A stretch of DNA of 64,000 bases from Telopea speciosissima (taxonomy: Eukaryota; Streptophyta; Magnoliopsida; Proteales; Proteaceae). Below the pieces are notes generated by a model. It was given only the letters and a program-made list of their open reading frames with translations. It was not told the DNA's origin and did no database searches. The stretch lies in assembly GCF_018873765.1 (NCBI RefSeq), contig NC_057924.1, positions 20,703,542 through 20,767,541 of the forward strand, in the 5' to 3' direction. Positions 23,611-35,282 of the stretch are shown one piece after another. The position numbers and the translations under genes were made by a program. Numbering within the stretch: position 1 is the first letter of the stretch; every line of letters starts with the position of its first letter.

Positions 23611-24360
23611 CCACCACTGGTGGCTGCACTGAATTGAGTGTAAAAAATGTCCAAGTTTTGTTCCTCTTTTGTTAGGAAGAGGTTCAGTTGTTGTCACCCC
23701 GATTATCCATTCACCAGCATCATTTTTATGAGCAAGATCTACGTGGATATGTGATATCTCAATAGCATCTCTGCTTTCCAGCTGAAAACCAAACCAATCA
23801 AGCCCTTCGAATTCGTGAAGGTAGATTATTATCTCTGTTCTTGTCAATTTGATACCCTCAATTATCAGCCTAGTTTTGCAGTAGCTCCTTTTATCTTTGC
23901 CATGGATACAAGCTTCAATTTTCAGAATGATTTCTGTCTCTACCAACTCCAACCGAATGCCTTTAGGTACCGGGACACTAGAAGAAACTTTCATAATCAA
24001 CTTGCAATAGATCTCATCATCAGGAATCAGGTATTTATAGCTCGAACCTTCACAAATCTCTTGCAAACGTATCCCAACTTGTATAAAATTTTTGGGGTTG
24101 TAATCCCACAGAAACTTTCCCTGTAAGAGGAAATTATGGAAAAGACATTTCAATCATCAATTTGAGAAACTGTAATTGGTATTATAAGGCAGAGTTGGAC
24201 AGAAAAAAGTACCCGAACATTCGTCATCCACCAACAATTTGTTAACATGAAACTTGTCCTAGAGCTCTTTGTCACATAAACTTTACACTGTGGAATGAAA
24301 TCTATAACGTTGAAATAGTCTCTTAAGTGTCTCAAGTACATGCGGCTCCAACCACTGTGA

Positions 24361-24541
24361 AGTCTGGGGGCATTCAGATCGGCTAGAGCGGCGCACAAAG
24401 GCATCCTGCAATGACCGACATACCCTTGCCCGAGCGCCTTGCCCGAGCGGGGGTGAGGCAGTCATTGCAGGACACCCTATTTGTGCGCCGCTCAGGCCGC
24501 TACGGGCAAGGCGCCGTAGAAGATCTAGATCCAGTCTGGGG
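24361..24541. mobile_element. Mutator-type MITE in the TNL LRR exon, 9-bp target duplication
   Basis: AGTCTGGGG occurs at 24361-24369 and 24533-24541, flanking a 163-bp insert (24370-24532). The insert folds on itself: GCGGCGCACAAA pairs with TTTGTGCGCCGC, and CCTGCAATGAC with GTCATTGCAGG, around a CCCGAGCG core. The core matches the elements at about 54038-54229 and 54614-54799, so they are one family. The LRR frame reads through if the insert and one duplication copy are removed. Confidence 0.87.
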
Positions 24542-25378
24542 AGGGGCATCACCTTTACCCGAAATTGTTCAAAGCAAAATAACTCCAACTTTTTCATGTT
24601 TTGCATGTCTGGTAAGCTTACCAATGATTTGCAAAGAACATGAAGTTCAATTAAACTCGAGGGAAGCTTTGGGATGTATAGAAGTTTGCCACATTCAACA
24701 AGGTGAATGTGGCGCAAGGACGTCATATTCTCTAGTGATCTTGGTAGATCCAGTAGCGCTGGGCAGTATGAAAGATTCAATACCTCCACCTTCTTTAACA
24801 GTCCAACCCCATCAGGCAGCACTTTAATCATTGTTTTGTCCAAACAAAGCTCAATCAAAGAATTCTTTAGATCACCAATAGACAGCAACTCGTTGAGTGA
24901 GTGGCAACCGGAGAGAATAAACTTCTGAAGAGAACTCAACCTACAAATACTGTTTGGGAGTTTCTCAAGTAAAAAACAATTGTCCAAGATCAAGTAAACG
25001 AGCTGCTGGAGCTGTCCAATGGATTCATGTAAGTTAACCAAATCAAAGCAATTATCAAGATACAACCTCTCCAAGCGAGGAACTCTTGAAAAGTCGGGAC
25101 ACTCAGACAGGGACACACACCAACTGAGTTTCAGAACTTTCAATTGTTGAAACATCTGTTAAACAAAGAGATGAATATAAAATATTAATGTTCAATAATA
25201 CTCGGTTATAAGCTGAGCTGTGTGAACTGGGTATGCGGGTTAGTCCCACATTGGGTGTATGAATGTGGTGTGTGTTGTGTATGTTCGCCATTCCACGGTC
25301 CTAAAATCAGTTAACCTTTTGGGTACTAGTGTGTGGCTTGTGTGTTTTCCAATATCAATAATAATAATAATAATAATA

Positions 25379-25552
25379 GGTAAAAAGATCTCTGTCCGGG
25401 AGTATGGCCTACGCCAGCACTCCCATGCATGAGTCTATCTCTCTCCTCCCTCATATGATAAGACACCTCTGCCCCCTTGTGTTAAGGAGGAGAGAGATAG
25501 ACACATGGGAGTGCTGGCGTAGACCACACTCCCGTACAGAAAACTGCTTCCC
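25379..25552. mobile_element. MITE in a TNL intron, inserted in an AAT microsatellite
   Basis: The ends GGTAAAAAGATCTCTGTCCGG and, reversed, GGGAAGCAGTTTTCTGTACGG pair. The inverted repeat continues through CTACGCCAGCACTCCCATG and TCTATCTCTCTCCTCC. It is embedded in an (AAT)n tract (about 25355-25378 and 25553-25564), so the target duplication is probably 9 bp of AAT repeats but cannot be delimited exactly. It lies in the intron between TNL exons 3 and 4. Confidence 0.8.
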
Positions 25553-26342
25553 ATAATAATAATACTCGATTATAAAATAAGAGAAAGAAAAAGACATATA
25601 CCACTCACATTATTTTCAAGCCAGTTATTCCAAGCTTATCTCAAGAAACCATAACTGAAGTCGAGCATAACTAATTCTTGATGATAAAAATTCGGTAGGT
25701 AGCTTTTCCAATGGACAATTGTTCCAACTCAGCCATCTTAAACTGGAAGGAAGACACTGAAAGCTCTCCTTCAAGGTTGCTCCATCAACTTGAAGTAATC
25801 TTAGTTTGGGCATCCTCTTAAAGCCTTTAGTGTGTAAACAATTGTTGACATACGTTCAACCATTTTATTCCCCTACAATAGACACAATAGACCAAGTACA
25901 CAGAAATTGATAAGACATAAAAATGTAGAGTTTCTTAGTATTTATTTATATATGAGGACCACATGCTTACCTAGAGTAAGAACAAAGAAAAATAAAAGAA
26001 AAATAATTCAGGTTATTAGCTCTTACCTAACCACAATTTAATACCATCATGATTACATCATGAGACCACAACCTGCTACGTTTACCAGGTTCCATAGGGT
26101 TTTGTTTGTAGACGATTGCCCTCCCCATATCTCGAATCTGGTCATGCATCTATAATTTTTTCGATTGATTAATCTTTAAGAGAAATTTTCTATGGAGAAC
26201 TTCTATACGGTACCACGGTTCAAAGCCACAAGCTTCCCATATGGAAATTATGGTTTCTTCTTCCCAACCTATGAAAAAACAAGCAGCATCAAGAAACATG
26301 GCTTTCTCAATATCATCTTGAAGATTATCATAACTTATCTTT

Positions 26343-26529
26343 AACTTTCCAGAATTTTTATCACCTCAAGTACAGTACACCTCAAGTGCACCAAAAAGGT
26401 ACATTTGATGGTGCACCTTAAAGTGCTTTTGATTAAAACACTCCCCCAAATGTATGTGCACCGTCAGATGTACCTTTTTGGTGCACTTGAGGTGTACTGT
26501 ACTTGAGGTGATAAAGGTCCAACTTTCCA
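26343..26529. mobile_element. Mutator-type MITE in the TNL NB-ARC exon, 9-bp target duplication
   Basis: AACTTTCCA is present at 26343-26351 and 26521-26529. The 169-bp insert between (26352-26520) has inverted repeats of about 60 bp (TTATCACCTCAAGTACAG, TACACCTCAAGTGCACC) with only a few mismatches, so the insertion is recent. Its termini (TTTATCACCTC) resemble those of the MITE at 12009-12194. It interrupts the codons for KLKISYDNL in the ARC region. Confidence 0.9.
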
Positions 26530-27660
26530 TAGAAATCATTATGAGGAATTTGTTCCAATATCCGATGCATGCTTTTCCATACTTCTTTATCTTTATTGAT
26601 TGATAAATCAGACCCCAAAACCTCCAAGGCTAAAGGGAGCCCTCCTGTAGTGTGTACCATGTCAGTTGAAAGCTGCATATAATCATCAGGAAGTTGGTCT
26701 GTTGCAAAAGCATAGGAACTGAACAGTTGAAGACTCTCTTTCTTATTTAATTCTGTTGGCTCGTATATTTTCCTATTATTTTCAGGAATTCCACTTAGAA
26801 CACTCTGATCTCTAGTTGTTATTATTATCTTACTTCCAGGACCAAGGCAATTGAGTTCACCAACCAATGCATCCAATTGGGTACGTTCGCCCACGTCATC
26901 AAGAATGAGAAGAGTATCTATGTTTCCAAGTCTTTCTTGTATCAATCTTGATCCTTCTCTCGAACTACATATTTTATTTTTCCTCACGAGAGATACTGTA
27001 GAGAAGTTTCTCTTGCAAACAAATTATACCATTGAGTTGTGATGCTTGCTCTCTAATGTCTTCAAGAAAACAACTCTTTCTAGAGTCTTTAAAGATGCAG
27101 TTGCATACGGCTGTCTCAATGGTTGTCTACCCAATGCCACCTAGACCATATATCCCCAAGAATGGAACATCCGTAGAACTGATTTTTAATAGTAGAGATA
27201 ACACAGATTCAATGCGGGATTCTAATCCAAGAGGGTTTTTAACACCTATCAAGGGAACCATATTCAATCGGATCCAAGAACTTTGGACGACTGACCTGAC
27301 CAACTCTGATTGATCATCCCTGTGATTGGATCACAGAAAAAGAAGTCACAACTCACAACATAACTGGAAGTAAGTTTTATGAGGGAATCATACTATCAAG
27401 ATATATTTATTTCTCACTAGAATTGTAGAAACTTGAAATGATAAAACATGACCTTCAGATATGATGTGAAACATATATGGTGATCATTAGAGAAGAAGTA
27501 CTTTTGAGGGACTAAGACTTACCCGTTGTTAAAAACCCATCCACTCTTATCTCCTATCGCTCGCAAAGTATCCTTCCATCTTTGTAGGGTTTCGGGCACC
27601 TCCTTGCCATGTCTCTAAGGTGAAATCTCAAAACATCGAGTTTGATTCTTAATGTCCTGT

Positions 27661-28852
27661 TGCACAAAGAAAAGTATTGAGGGATTTCCTCAACACTGTA
27701 ACACTCACTAGAACTAGACTAGAAACAGTTACGGAAAACGAAGGTCACTCTTGAAGGTTTCTTGATTTCTCTATTGATTGAATACTTAAATCCCCTTACA
27801 TGGGCACAAGGGCCTCTTTTTATACAAGTTTCTCTCCCCAACCTTCTTTCCAAAGATTTGCTAGATCTGCCAGATGGCTTCCTTCTTCGTAAGGCAGTGG
27901 AGTTGTGCTCGGATTAGGATACCCTTTGAAAGAGCGATCCTCTCCTCGTTTCCCGGGATTTAGAATCTTCTCGCACGTAGATTTCGGTTACCAGTCACCA
28001 TTGATCAAGGTTCTCTAAAATTGATCTTACTGACGTGTCTAAACCAGTATGACTGCTACGCACATGGTCTGATCAGTCTTGGACGAAGAATGGTTTCTTA
28101 GAATTCAAGCCATTCCACATGTCATCCTTGGATTGGGTGGATAATATATGGTGTATCATTTGCCCCCTACTCTCTTTGCCTTGAACAAGGCATAGGGAGG
28201 ATTACTTGTCTCTTCCGAGGATCAGTACACCGATTATTATGCTCGAGCATCCACGATCTTCATTCGCTATAGATCCATGATCGCTTCCACCTAGGCTCGT
28301 TAATGTTCAGTAGTACCGACCATCCCCTAGACAAGGATGCAATCCCATTTTTGAAATGTATCTTTTATTGAGAGTTTTACCCTTGGATATGAAGTGGAAG
28401 TTCCCCAAAATTATGCCGCCATCCGTCGTTTTTAACAGGTTAGACCAAAATATCTTTCGGATTTCACGCCTTTTGAGGGGACGTGAAAAGACACTTATAA
28501 AGTTTAAATTTGAACCTCTTGAACTCCCGGTGCTATCTTGTTGAGGAAGCTTTCTTCATGGGCTGGACACGCGTCCAACAAGTTCTCACTGATATCTTGA
28601 TCATTGAACTGAAGATATTGGATTGATCCAGAGCGTTCATTCTTCTCCCAAGGATATAAAGGATTCTAAACTCCTGGAATTTCTCTTCTTTATCGTTCCT
28701 CAGTTTTTGAGCTCTGAAGTTTTAGGATTCTTTACCTCTATTTCACTCTGAAGCCTCTTCGTTCTGAATCTTCAATCCAACCACACTTTTCTTACTCGAG
28801 TAAGTCATCCTCTCTTTGCTTTTGTAAATGATTTCTTTTCTTTTTCCAAAAG
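27661..28852 (+). promoter_or_regulatory. probable 5' region (LTR or promoter) of the PF04195-like gene
   Basis: The sequence begins where TNL homology stops. It contains TTTTTATACAAG near 27817 and, closer to the coding start, AAGGATATAAAGG (28650-28662), which is TATA-like. A candidate 5'-UTR intron starts GTAAGT at about 28800 and ends CAAAAG just before the ATG at 28853. No LTR ends could be defined, so calling it an LTR remains open. Confidence 0.4.
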
Positions 28853-30640
28853 ATGTCGAGTTCTAAAAAAATTCCAACTTCTAAGACTGCTGATGAAGCA
28901 GCTTTGTTTGAAGAATCTGATTAGCTATTCCACGGTCAAAAGTCTAAGGAAGCCGCAGTGGCCCCTTCTAGGGCGTCTAGGGAGACTGCTGTAGTTCCCC
29001 CTAGGGTGTCTGATACTATTCAACGTAGGAAGTTTGGTACTTCCGCTGGTACTTCTGGCTGTAACCCTTCGAGTGAACCCTTTGCGCCCCTGTATAGTAG
29101 CTCTTCAAAGAAATCCTTTGCACTTCCTCGTGGGAAGGCTCATCGCATTCACCAATCCTAACACGACTCTACTATAGGGAAGAGTGTAGAGGAAATTCCC
29201 TCGGTGTTGAATGTGTCTAATTTCGTGGAGCTCCGTGAGATCTATTCCATTCCCGAATCCATCAACCTCAGGGCTGCTTCTCCTGAAGAGAGGTTAAATA
29301 CCGAGTACCCTGGTGAAATTAGTTTGATCTCGGATTCTTTTGCAGCTGGTTTTTGTCTTCCTATTCCCCAATTCATTTCTCGTCTTCTCAAACACTATGG
29401 GGTTGCTCCTAGCCAGTTGTTTTCGAATTTCTGGAGGTGTGTGAGTGCGTTCATCCTTAGGTGTTCTCGATTACATAAGCGTCCTTCCCCTGCATTGTGC
29501 ATTAGGTGTTTCCTATTCAACTCACTCAGGAATCACCCTGAGTGGTATTTCTTCCGCCAGCGTGATCCCTCCATTCAGATCATGCTTGGAAACAGAGGTT
29601 CTTCTGGGCTTCATGCTCAGAAAACAAATTCCCCTGTAAACGGGGCTCGCCCAGGACCTCTGATCGGAATACGCTCCCGCTCCTTGACAAGGAGGATCTA
29701 AAAACCCTTAATTTAATAATAGGGTCCAAGGATCCCATGGAGATAGCTGAGATCGATGCTGTAGATATATCTCAAGTTAAGCTAGGTGAGAGTGTATATA
29801 ATTATTCTTGCTTTTACCTTTCTATAGTTGTACTAACTTTGCTTCCTTTTTGTTTCTTATGCAGTGGATATTAATCTATCTTCCGCATTCGACTTGCTCA
29901 AGAAGGAGGATATCACGATAACCGGGGACGAGCTGGCGTCCTCGGTTCCTTTGAATGGAAAGAAGAGGAAGCAAACTCCTCCCGAGCAGGAGAAGGCACC
30001 TATCGAGACTGAAACTCGGAAGAAGAGGACCGAGGATCCCAAGGATTTGAGCCTTCATGGTGGCAAAAAGGGGGAATCTTTGACTCTGAGAATTCTTGAT
30101 GTCACCGGTCATGATGCACAGGATGGTGGTGCTTCCTCGGGGACCCAGAAGAATACTCAACTTTAGAAACCCCTAAAGGTGAAGTTGGTGCTCATTAAGA
30201 AGAAACAGAAGATAACTCCTGATCCGTTCGTTCCCAAGTGGTCAATACATGTTGACCAAAAGGTTTTGGGTGGCCCCAATGCTGCTAAGCAGGTGGCACT
30301 GAACTGTCTTCCCCCTGCCGATTGGGATGTACTCACCTCCATGGACGATGATTCCCTGGAGAGAAATGCCTGTTCTCGGACTTATGAGGTAACCTCTTCT
30401 TTGTTCATCCTCGGTAGAAATGAGTCTTCCTTGTTTTCTTGACCCGATCATCATTTTCAGGCATTGGCTTATGTCACCAGGATTGTGCAACGGAAGAGGG
30501 ATCTGGCTTCCATAGATGGTAAAATGGAGGAGGAGTATAAGGAATTGAAGCGGGTTTGCGAAGATCGCGACCAGCAGATCCACACTCTTCAACATGAGAT
30601 CAGGAAGCGGGAACATGAGAAGGGGGCTATAGAGGAACGA
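28853..30640 (+). pseudogene. 'putative gypsy-type transposon' (PF04195/Transposase_28-like) gene, broken
   Basis: The start ATG at 28853 opens a Ser-rich segment with in-frame stops at 28922 (TAG) and 29159 (TAA). In the same frame follows the conserved domain at 29204-29590: VELREIYSIPESINLRAASPEER, GEISLISDSFAAGFCLPIP, LLKHYGVAPSQL and HPEWYFF. These fit the PF04195 pattern. A second exon starts after CAG near 29865 (VDINLSSAFDLLKK, KKRKQTPPEQE, LPPADWDVL) and ends at GTAACC near 30390. A third (30462-30630) encodes a coiled coil (KRDLASIDGKMEEEYKELKRV). It is truncated by a copia fragment. The family's molecular function is not known; it is associated with retrotransposons. Gene and exon limits are inferred. 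Confidence 0.7.
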
Positions 30641-31260
30641 GCCATAGTTCGTTGCTTATGGGAATTCCACGAAATCAAGTTGGGACCAAGAAAAAATGGC
30701 ATAATACCTGTAGACCGACGATCATGACCACTACCAGCCCAGTCCACATTAGAAAAAGCTTGGAGGAACGCAGAGCCGATCATTTAATAGAAGTCCATGA
30801 TCAAGTGTTTGCTTGAGGTAACGCAGGATACACTTCACCAAGACCCAATTGTCTTCAGTGGGGGAGTGCATAAATTGACACGCCCTATTGACGGCTTCTG
30901 AGATGTAGCCATTGGGGTCAAACCAGTTTGCAGTCTGTCATACTAGTTTGTTGGAGTAAATCATTGATATATCTTGACTATGATAGAATAAGCCCTGTGA
31001 TTGGAGAATGGCCTCAATGCCAAGAAAGAATTGGAGGTCACCCAAATCTTTAATAGAGTACTCATGGGAAAGTTGGTGGAGAAGTCTGGTAACCCGTGTG
31101 GGGTCACTACTTGTGACCAATATATCATCGACATAAATTAGAATATAAATAACCTACGTACCATCTTTGAGAATGAACAAGGATGGCTTAGCCTTAGAAG
31201 CTTGAAACCCCAAATGAAGTAGAAATTAAGAAAGATGATGAAATTAACCATGCATGGAGT
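30640..31260 (-). pseudogene. copia RT/RNase H fragment
   Basis: The minus strand encodes, from right to left, FLLHLGFQASKAKPSLF, the active site IYILIYVDDILVTSS (about 31120), IKDLGDLQFFLGIEA, then RNase H with [28 protein letters not shown], which stops abruptly at about 30640. Several frameshifts are present. It has no LTRs, so it is a truncated fragment that now ends the PF04195-like gene. Confidence 0.8.
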
Positions 31261-32863
31261 GCTTGCTACGTCCCTGCTCATATGTCATGTTACAACCAAA
31301 ATAGAATTTATCAAGTAGAAAAATTACATTGGAAAACTGAAGACTATAAAGATGGTGCACAAACCTTCGAGAGTGCAAGAACATAAATGGAGAATATGGC
31401 AATATATAATAAGGTGTATGAATGAATTTGAGTTTAAAATTCGTTCACAAATGATCAGTACACAACATTTGTTGGACATCTATGTCCGTCAAACCCGGTT
31501 TAATGTGTATTGAACTTTTTATTCATTTTGGTTTAATATCATCACATGCGATATAAACTTTTTAAGCATTATGTGTCCTTAAGTTTACAGGTTAAATGGA
31601 AGTCACGACTAGGGTACTCTTATTAGATGATCGTCACATTGGGTACGTCTAGACATGTTGATGTCAGGGTACAAATCCTATACATATTGATGTGTATTAG
31701 CAAAGAATCTAAGTATGGCCATTCCCTCATGTGTAATTATCAGATGTAAGTTTTGGATAGACATGTGTCACTGAGTCCCAGTACCTGAGAGGGCCTTGTC
31801 AATACAAAATGTGAACATATAGTTTGGTTTGTCAATGACTAAGGTTCTAAGAACAAAAACTGATATTCTGGCAATGTGCAAACATTTTGTGAGTGAAACA
31901 ATCACTCAACATGGTCTCCACTGCTCGATTGGGGAACATCAAAAGAGAGATTGTTTGTGGATGATAGGATGAGAATCAAGATCTTGTTCCGTTTTGAAAA
32001 TGGTTTACAAAGCTTATTTTTACATAAAATAGATTATATGTACATTTTGATTGAAATGTTTAATTGTTTTTTATGGATTCAAATCATGTACATAGACGCT
32101 TTGATATGGACATGTACTATGGAATGGGGTTTGGCAGTAGTTAAATACATGTCCTAGATTCCATAACGATGATGTTGATTAGTGGAGGGTTGGTGCATTA
32201 TAAGGTGTTATTATGTAAGGGTATTTTTGAGATTTATTAATTATAAAATTAATTTATTTGATTTAATGGATATGGTGCAATTATATTTTATTATCCATTA
32301 GAATTAAAATAAATAATTGGTTTATTTTGCCTTTTAGATTCTGCTTCTTCCCTAATTAGAAGCACGTACACTAGAATTGGATGGTTGGATTCAAGTCAAA
32401 CTCATGGAAAGAGAATCAGACTCTCACAAGGACTAAAGCGTCAGCTCCCCAAGGGGCATTCAAATCCACAGACGAGGGAGGGGGGGGGGGGGGGGAGCCG
32501 CCCAAGTGCTAGGCACAATTTTTGGCTCCCCTCCCCCTTAGCCGGATCCTCCTGTCTCTCATTCTCGTCTCTTCTTGCTCTTGTTTTTGAGAATTAGGAT
32601 TTGTTGAAACCCTGGTATTTTGTCAAGGTTTTTGAAGAGAATTTGCATTGGCTTGGAGAAACTGGGTTACAACAAAAAAGGTTCGGGAACATTCATCTCT
32701 GTGTGCTCGTTTGAGGAAAAACTAGTAACTGGAGAAGGAGCAATACTCGATTCTTGCCGTTGCGCATTCAGGTATGGGATGGTTTTTGTTATTCCTTGCA
32801 ATCATGGGAAGAGATGGTTTAATTACTATTTTTAATTCCACCCACCAACAACAGTCAGATTTT
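31261..32863. other. no gene recognised
   Basis: Short frames only. A run of 16 G lies at 32480-32495. The area around 32350-32640 is pyrimidine-rich (TGTCTCTCATTCTCGTCTCTTC) and looks like a 5' leader, but no coding sequence of a known family follows. Confidence 0.4.
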
Positions 32864-33068
32864 AATCCTCTCCAATTCCCTAAAATTTGTAGTGCAGTAG
32901 TTCGGGGTGGAAATGACGACACTTGGTAGCTCGGACATCCAACGGTCTGAGCTCATTGACTTTGATTTTTTTTCCTTCTCAAGCACTGTTGGATGTCCGA
33001 GCTGTCAGGTGTTGACATCTCCACCCCGAACTACCGCACTGCACACTTTCAGGGAATTAGAAAGGATT
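32864..33068. mobile_element. foldback MITE
   Basis: The left arm AATCCTCTCCAATTCCCT, GTAGTTCGGGGTGGA, AGCTCGGACATCCAAC reappears in reverse complement on the right (33000-33068), forming arms of about 83 bp around a short T-rich loop. No clear target duplication was found. Confidence 0.75.
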
Positions 33069-33718
33069 ATTTTCCACAACATTTCCCTTACATGTGGCAG
33101 TGTGCCACCATGAAATTCCATTCTAGATATGCCGTATAGAGAACTTTTCCTCTGTATTATGGAATGTTTTATCTTACTTATCTTCTATCATATCCAAACG
33201 GATCTGAAGAATTTTGGGCTTCGTTATGGAGTATGGACATAAGTCCTACTTTGGTGGTGTTAGCAAATAGTGGTCCTCTTCTAGTTCTACCACACACACG
33301 TATACGACACGTATCTTCAATTTGTGATAATTTTATTTGCTAATATAACCAGTGTTGGTGGGGCCCATTGTGTAGTGGAATCTCTCCCATCTATAATCAC
33401 CATCATCCAATGAGCATCTCCTTTCTATTCGGCCAAAACAAAAGCATAAAACTGCTGTAAAGCATGGATATTCTCATATTCCCCAATAGTTTAATACGTC
33501 TCAATTCATAGACTTTTACCATTCTTAGCTAAAAAACAACCAACTTACGGCCTTACGCTCCATAAATCCATACCTGATTTGCCTTTATTGGCAAGAAAAC
33601 TACCACTATCGTTGTTAGTCTGAGAGTATCACAAATTTGGATCCTCTACGACCATATTGGTGATCAAGCGAGCCTACCTGGGCCTGGGATAATCCAACCC
33701 AATATTTAGATTAAGGTT
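33069..33718. other. intergenic sequence, nothing recognised
   Basis: No frames with family resemblance and no repeat ends. It ends where similarity to copy B of the tandem duplication begins (TCAGATTTAGGAATGC, 33719). Confidence 0.4.
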
Positions 33719-33883
33719 GGTCAGATTTAGGAATGCAAGTTAGGGTCGGCCAGCCTAGCAGGCCTGATCCAACCCAATATTTAGACCAGGTTGGCCCAGG
33801 CCCAGCATTTTAGTTTTAGAACCTTAGGCATCAAGAGATTGTAGATAGCTAGGGTCAGGTTAAATTGACAGTGGAGCGGTATT

Positions 33884-34497
33884 AACTGAACTAAGGGTGT
33901 CAATTTGGGTCCGGAACCGGGAACCGTCCCAGAACTATCCCTCTAAAACCCATCACCAATTTGTCTCATTACTAAATGGGATGATTATGGGAGTTGATTT
34001 TGGGACTGATTATTAAATGAGACTGGATGATTCTAGTACGGGTTTCCCAATCATTCAAAATAGAATTCTAATAAAGAAACTGGCGAGAACCGGAATTGCT
34101 AGGACTTGTTTAACATGACTAATATAATAGTTATAAATTATATAAGAGTTATATTGTAATTAAAAAAAAAAACTAAAAAATTATCAATTATTTTGGGTTT
34201 AGTTAAGTATTTATATTTTAATAATTGATATTTGATTATTTTATGCTTAAGAATATATTAAATTATTTATATTCTTGGGAAATTATTTGTATACTTAAGA
34301 ATTTTGTACATATTTGATTAATATTTGATTGTTTGAGGTTTGAGTGCTTAGAACCGTTAAGAAATCGGAATCGGATCATCCCATTATTAAACACGATCAT
34401 TTAGTAAACAGAACGGTTCTGGGATTGACCCCCTTGGAACTAAAACCCATATATAATTTCATAAAGAACCGTCCCATTTGACACCCTTAAATTGAAC
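33884..34497. mobile_element. hAT-type non-autonomous element, copy A
   Basis: The 598-bp element 33892-34489 has ends TAAGGGTGTCAA and TTGACACCCTTA and is flanked by 8-bp near-duplicates AACTGAAC (33884-33891) and AATTGAAC (34490-34497). An 8-bp duplication and a AGGGTGTCAA end are hAT features. Sub-terminal repeats of GGAACCGTCCC and AATCGGATCATCCCATT-like phrases are present. It lies about 0.8 kb upstream of the CLE start. Confidence 0.8.
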
Positions 34498-35175
34498 CAA
34501 ACCTAAATCAATCATATCTGAACCAACCAGGCTAATTTGCACTTCGGTTGGGTTGGCTTCACCGTTCAAGCAGACCACAATCGCACTTCGGACAGTGAGA
34601 ACAGCACGCTTGTGAAACCTAGGACGAGATATGATTTTTGTCCCAGATTTGCTGGATCTAAAGTTATGATAACTTTATAAAGGCAAGAATTGACTCTTGG
34701 AAGTATAAATAATCCTTAAATATTCCTAACCTTTAGTTCTTGACTCGATTGCTATCCTTAATCACTACTTACGAGGAAGATTTATATGCTTAAAAAGAGT
34801 CCTTTTAGATCTGTTAAGATTCTAAATATAGATCCAAACATCAAACCAGAAATTTTCAGGAATGAAGAGAAATAAGTAAGGAATAAGAATAAGTTGAAAT
34901 ACATAACTAACCCACCATGTGGGGAGAACTCTTTCCGATCTCATCGCTATTGTTTGTGTTTCTTTGTGTCTCTGAGAGAAAGAGATGTGGACAGGACCAC
35001 ACATGCCGCTGCCGCGTTGGATTTGTCTGCTTATAGGACCTTCCATTATCGTATCATAGATTTTGAAAAAGCTTCAAGACCTTTTTTCAGTAAGACCTCG
35101 TACTAGAAAAACATATCACGTTCTTCCCACTAATGTCATATCCATCTACGCCCCATTTCCCTGCAAAATGGTCCT

Positions 35176-35183
35176 TATAAATA
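35176..35183 (+). promoter_or_regulatory. TATA box of CLE copy A
   Basis: TATAAATA lies 100 bp upstream of the start codon at 35283, a usual distance for a short plant 5' UTR. It is conserved in copy B at 50815-50822. Confidence 0.6.
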
Positions 35184-35282
35184 TGGAAATATGCAAATGG
35201 GTTCTCACCTCATTGCCTACTGAGCTTGCTACTTCACTCTTCTCCTTGTTAGCTTCAGTTATTTGCTTGCACTATCGATCAG

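Larger units (their letters stand above)
23611..27660 (-). pseudogene. TIR-NB-LRR (TNL) disease-resistance gene relic
   Basis: On the minus strand the exons read as follows. 27523-27660 is the end of the TIR domain (VPETLQRWKDTLRAIGDKSGW), followed by donor GTAAGT. 26027-27319 is NB-ARC with GLGGIG, stop, TT (P-loop), LLILDDV (kinase 2), GSKIIITTRD (RNBS-B), GGLPLAL, and MHD near 26141-26149. 25609-25872 begins the LRRs (FKRMPKLRLLQV, LRWLSWNNCPLEKLP). About 24240-25155 holds LRRs such as LKVLKLSWC and LERLYLDNC. 23611-24120 is a C-terminal jelly-roll-like (C-JID) exon. Intron 1 (27320-27522) is phase 2, as usual in TNLs. The P-loop Lys codon is TAG (27127-27129), another TAG precedes MHD (26150-26152), two MITEs sit in exons, and most of the TIR domain is missing. 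The product would have been an intracellular immune receptor. Confidence 0.9.

Noticed and set aside
25200-25330. TTAGTCCCACATTGGG phrase resembling 5S-like or TRIM sequences
   Set aside because: Only a short phrase is similar; no LTR ends, primer site or 5S internal promoter could be identified.
30242-30616. Minus-strand 124-residue frame
   Set aside because: It is antisense to the PF04195-like exons, which have family-type sequence and splice sites.
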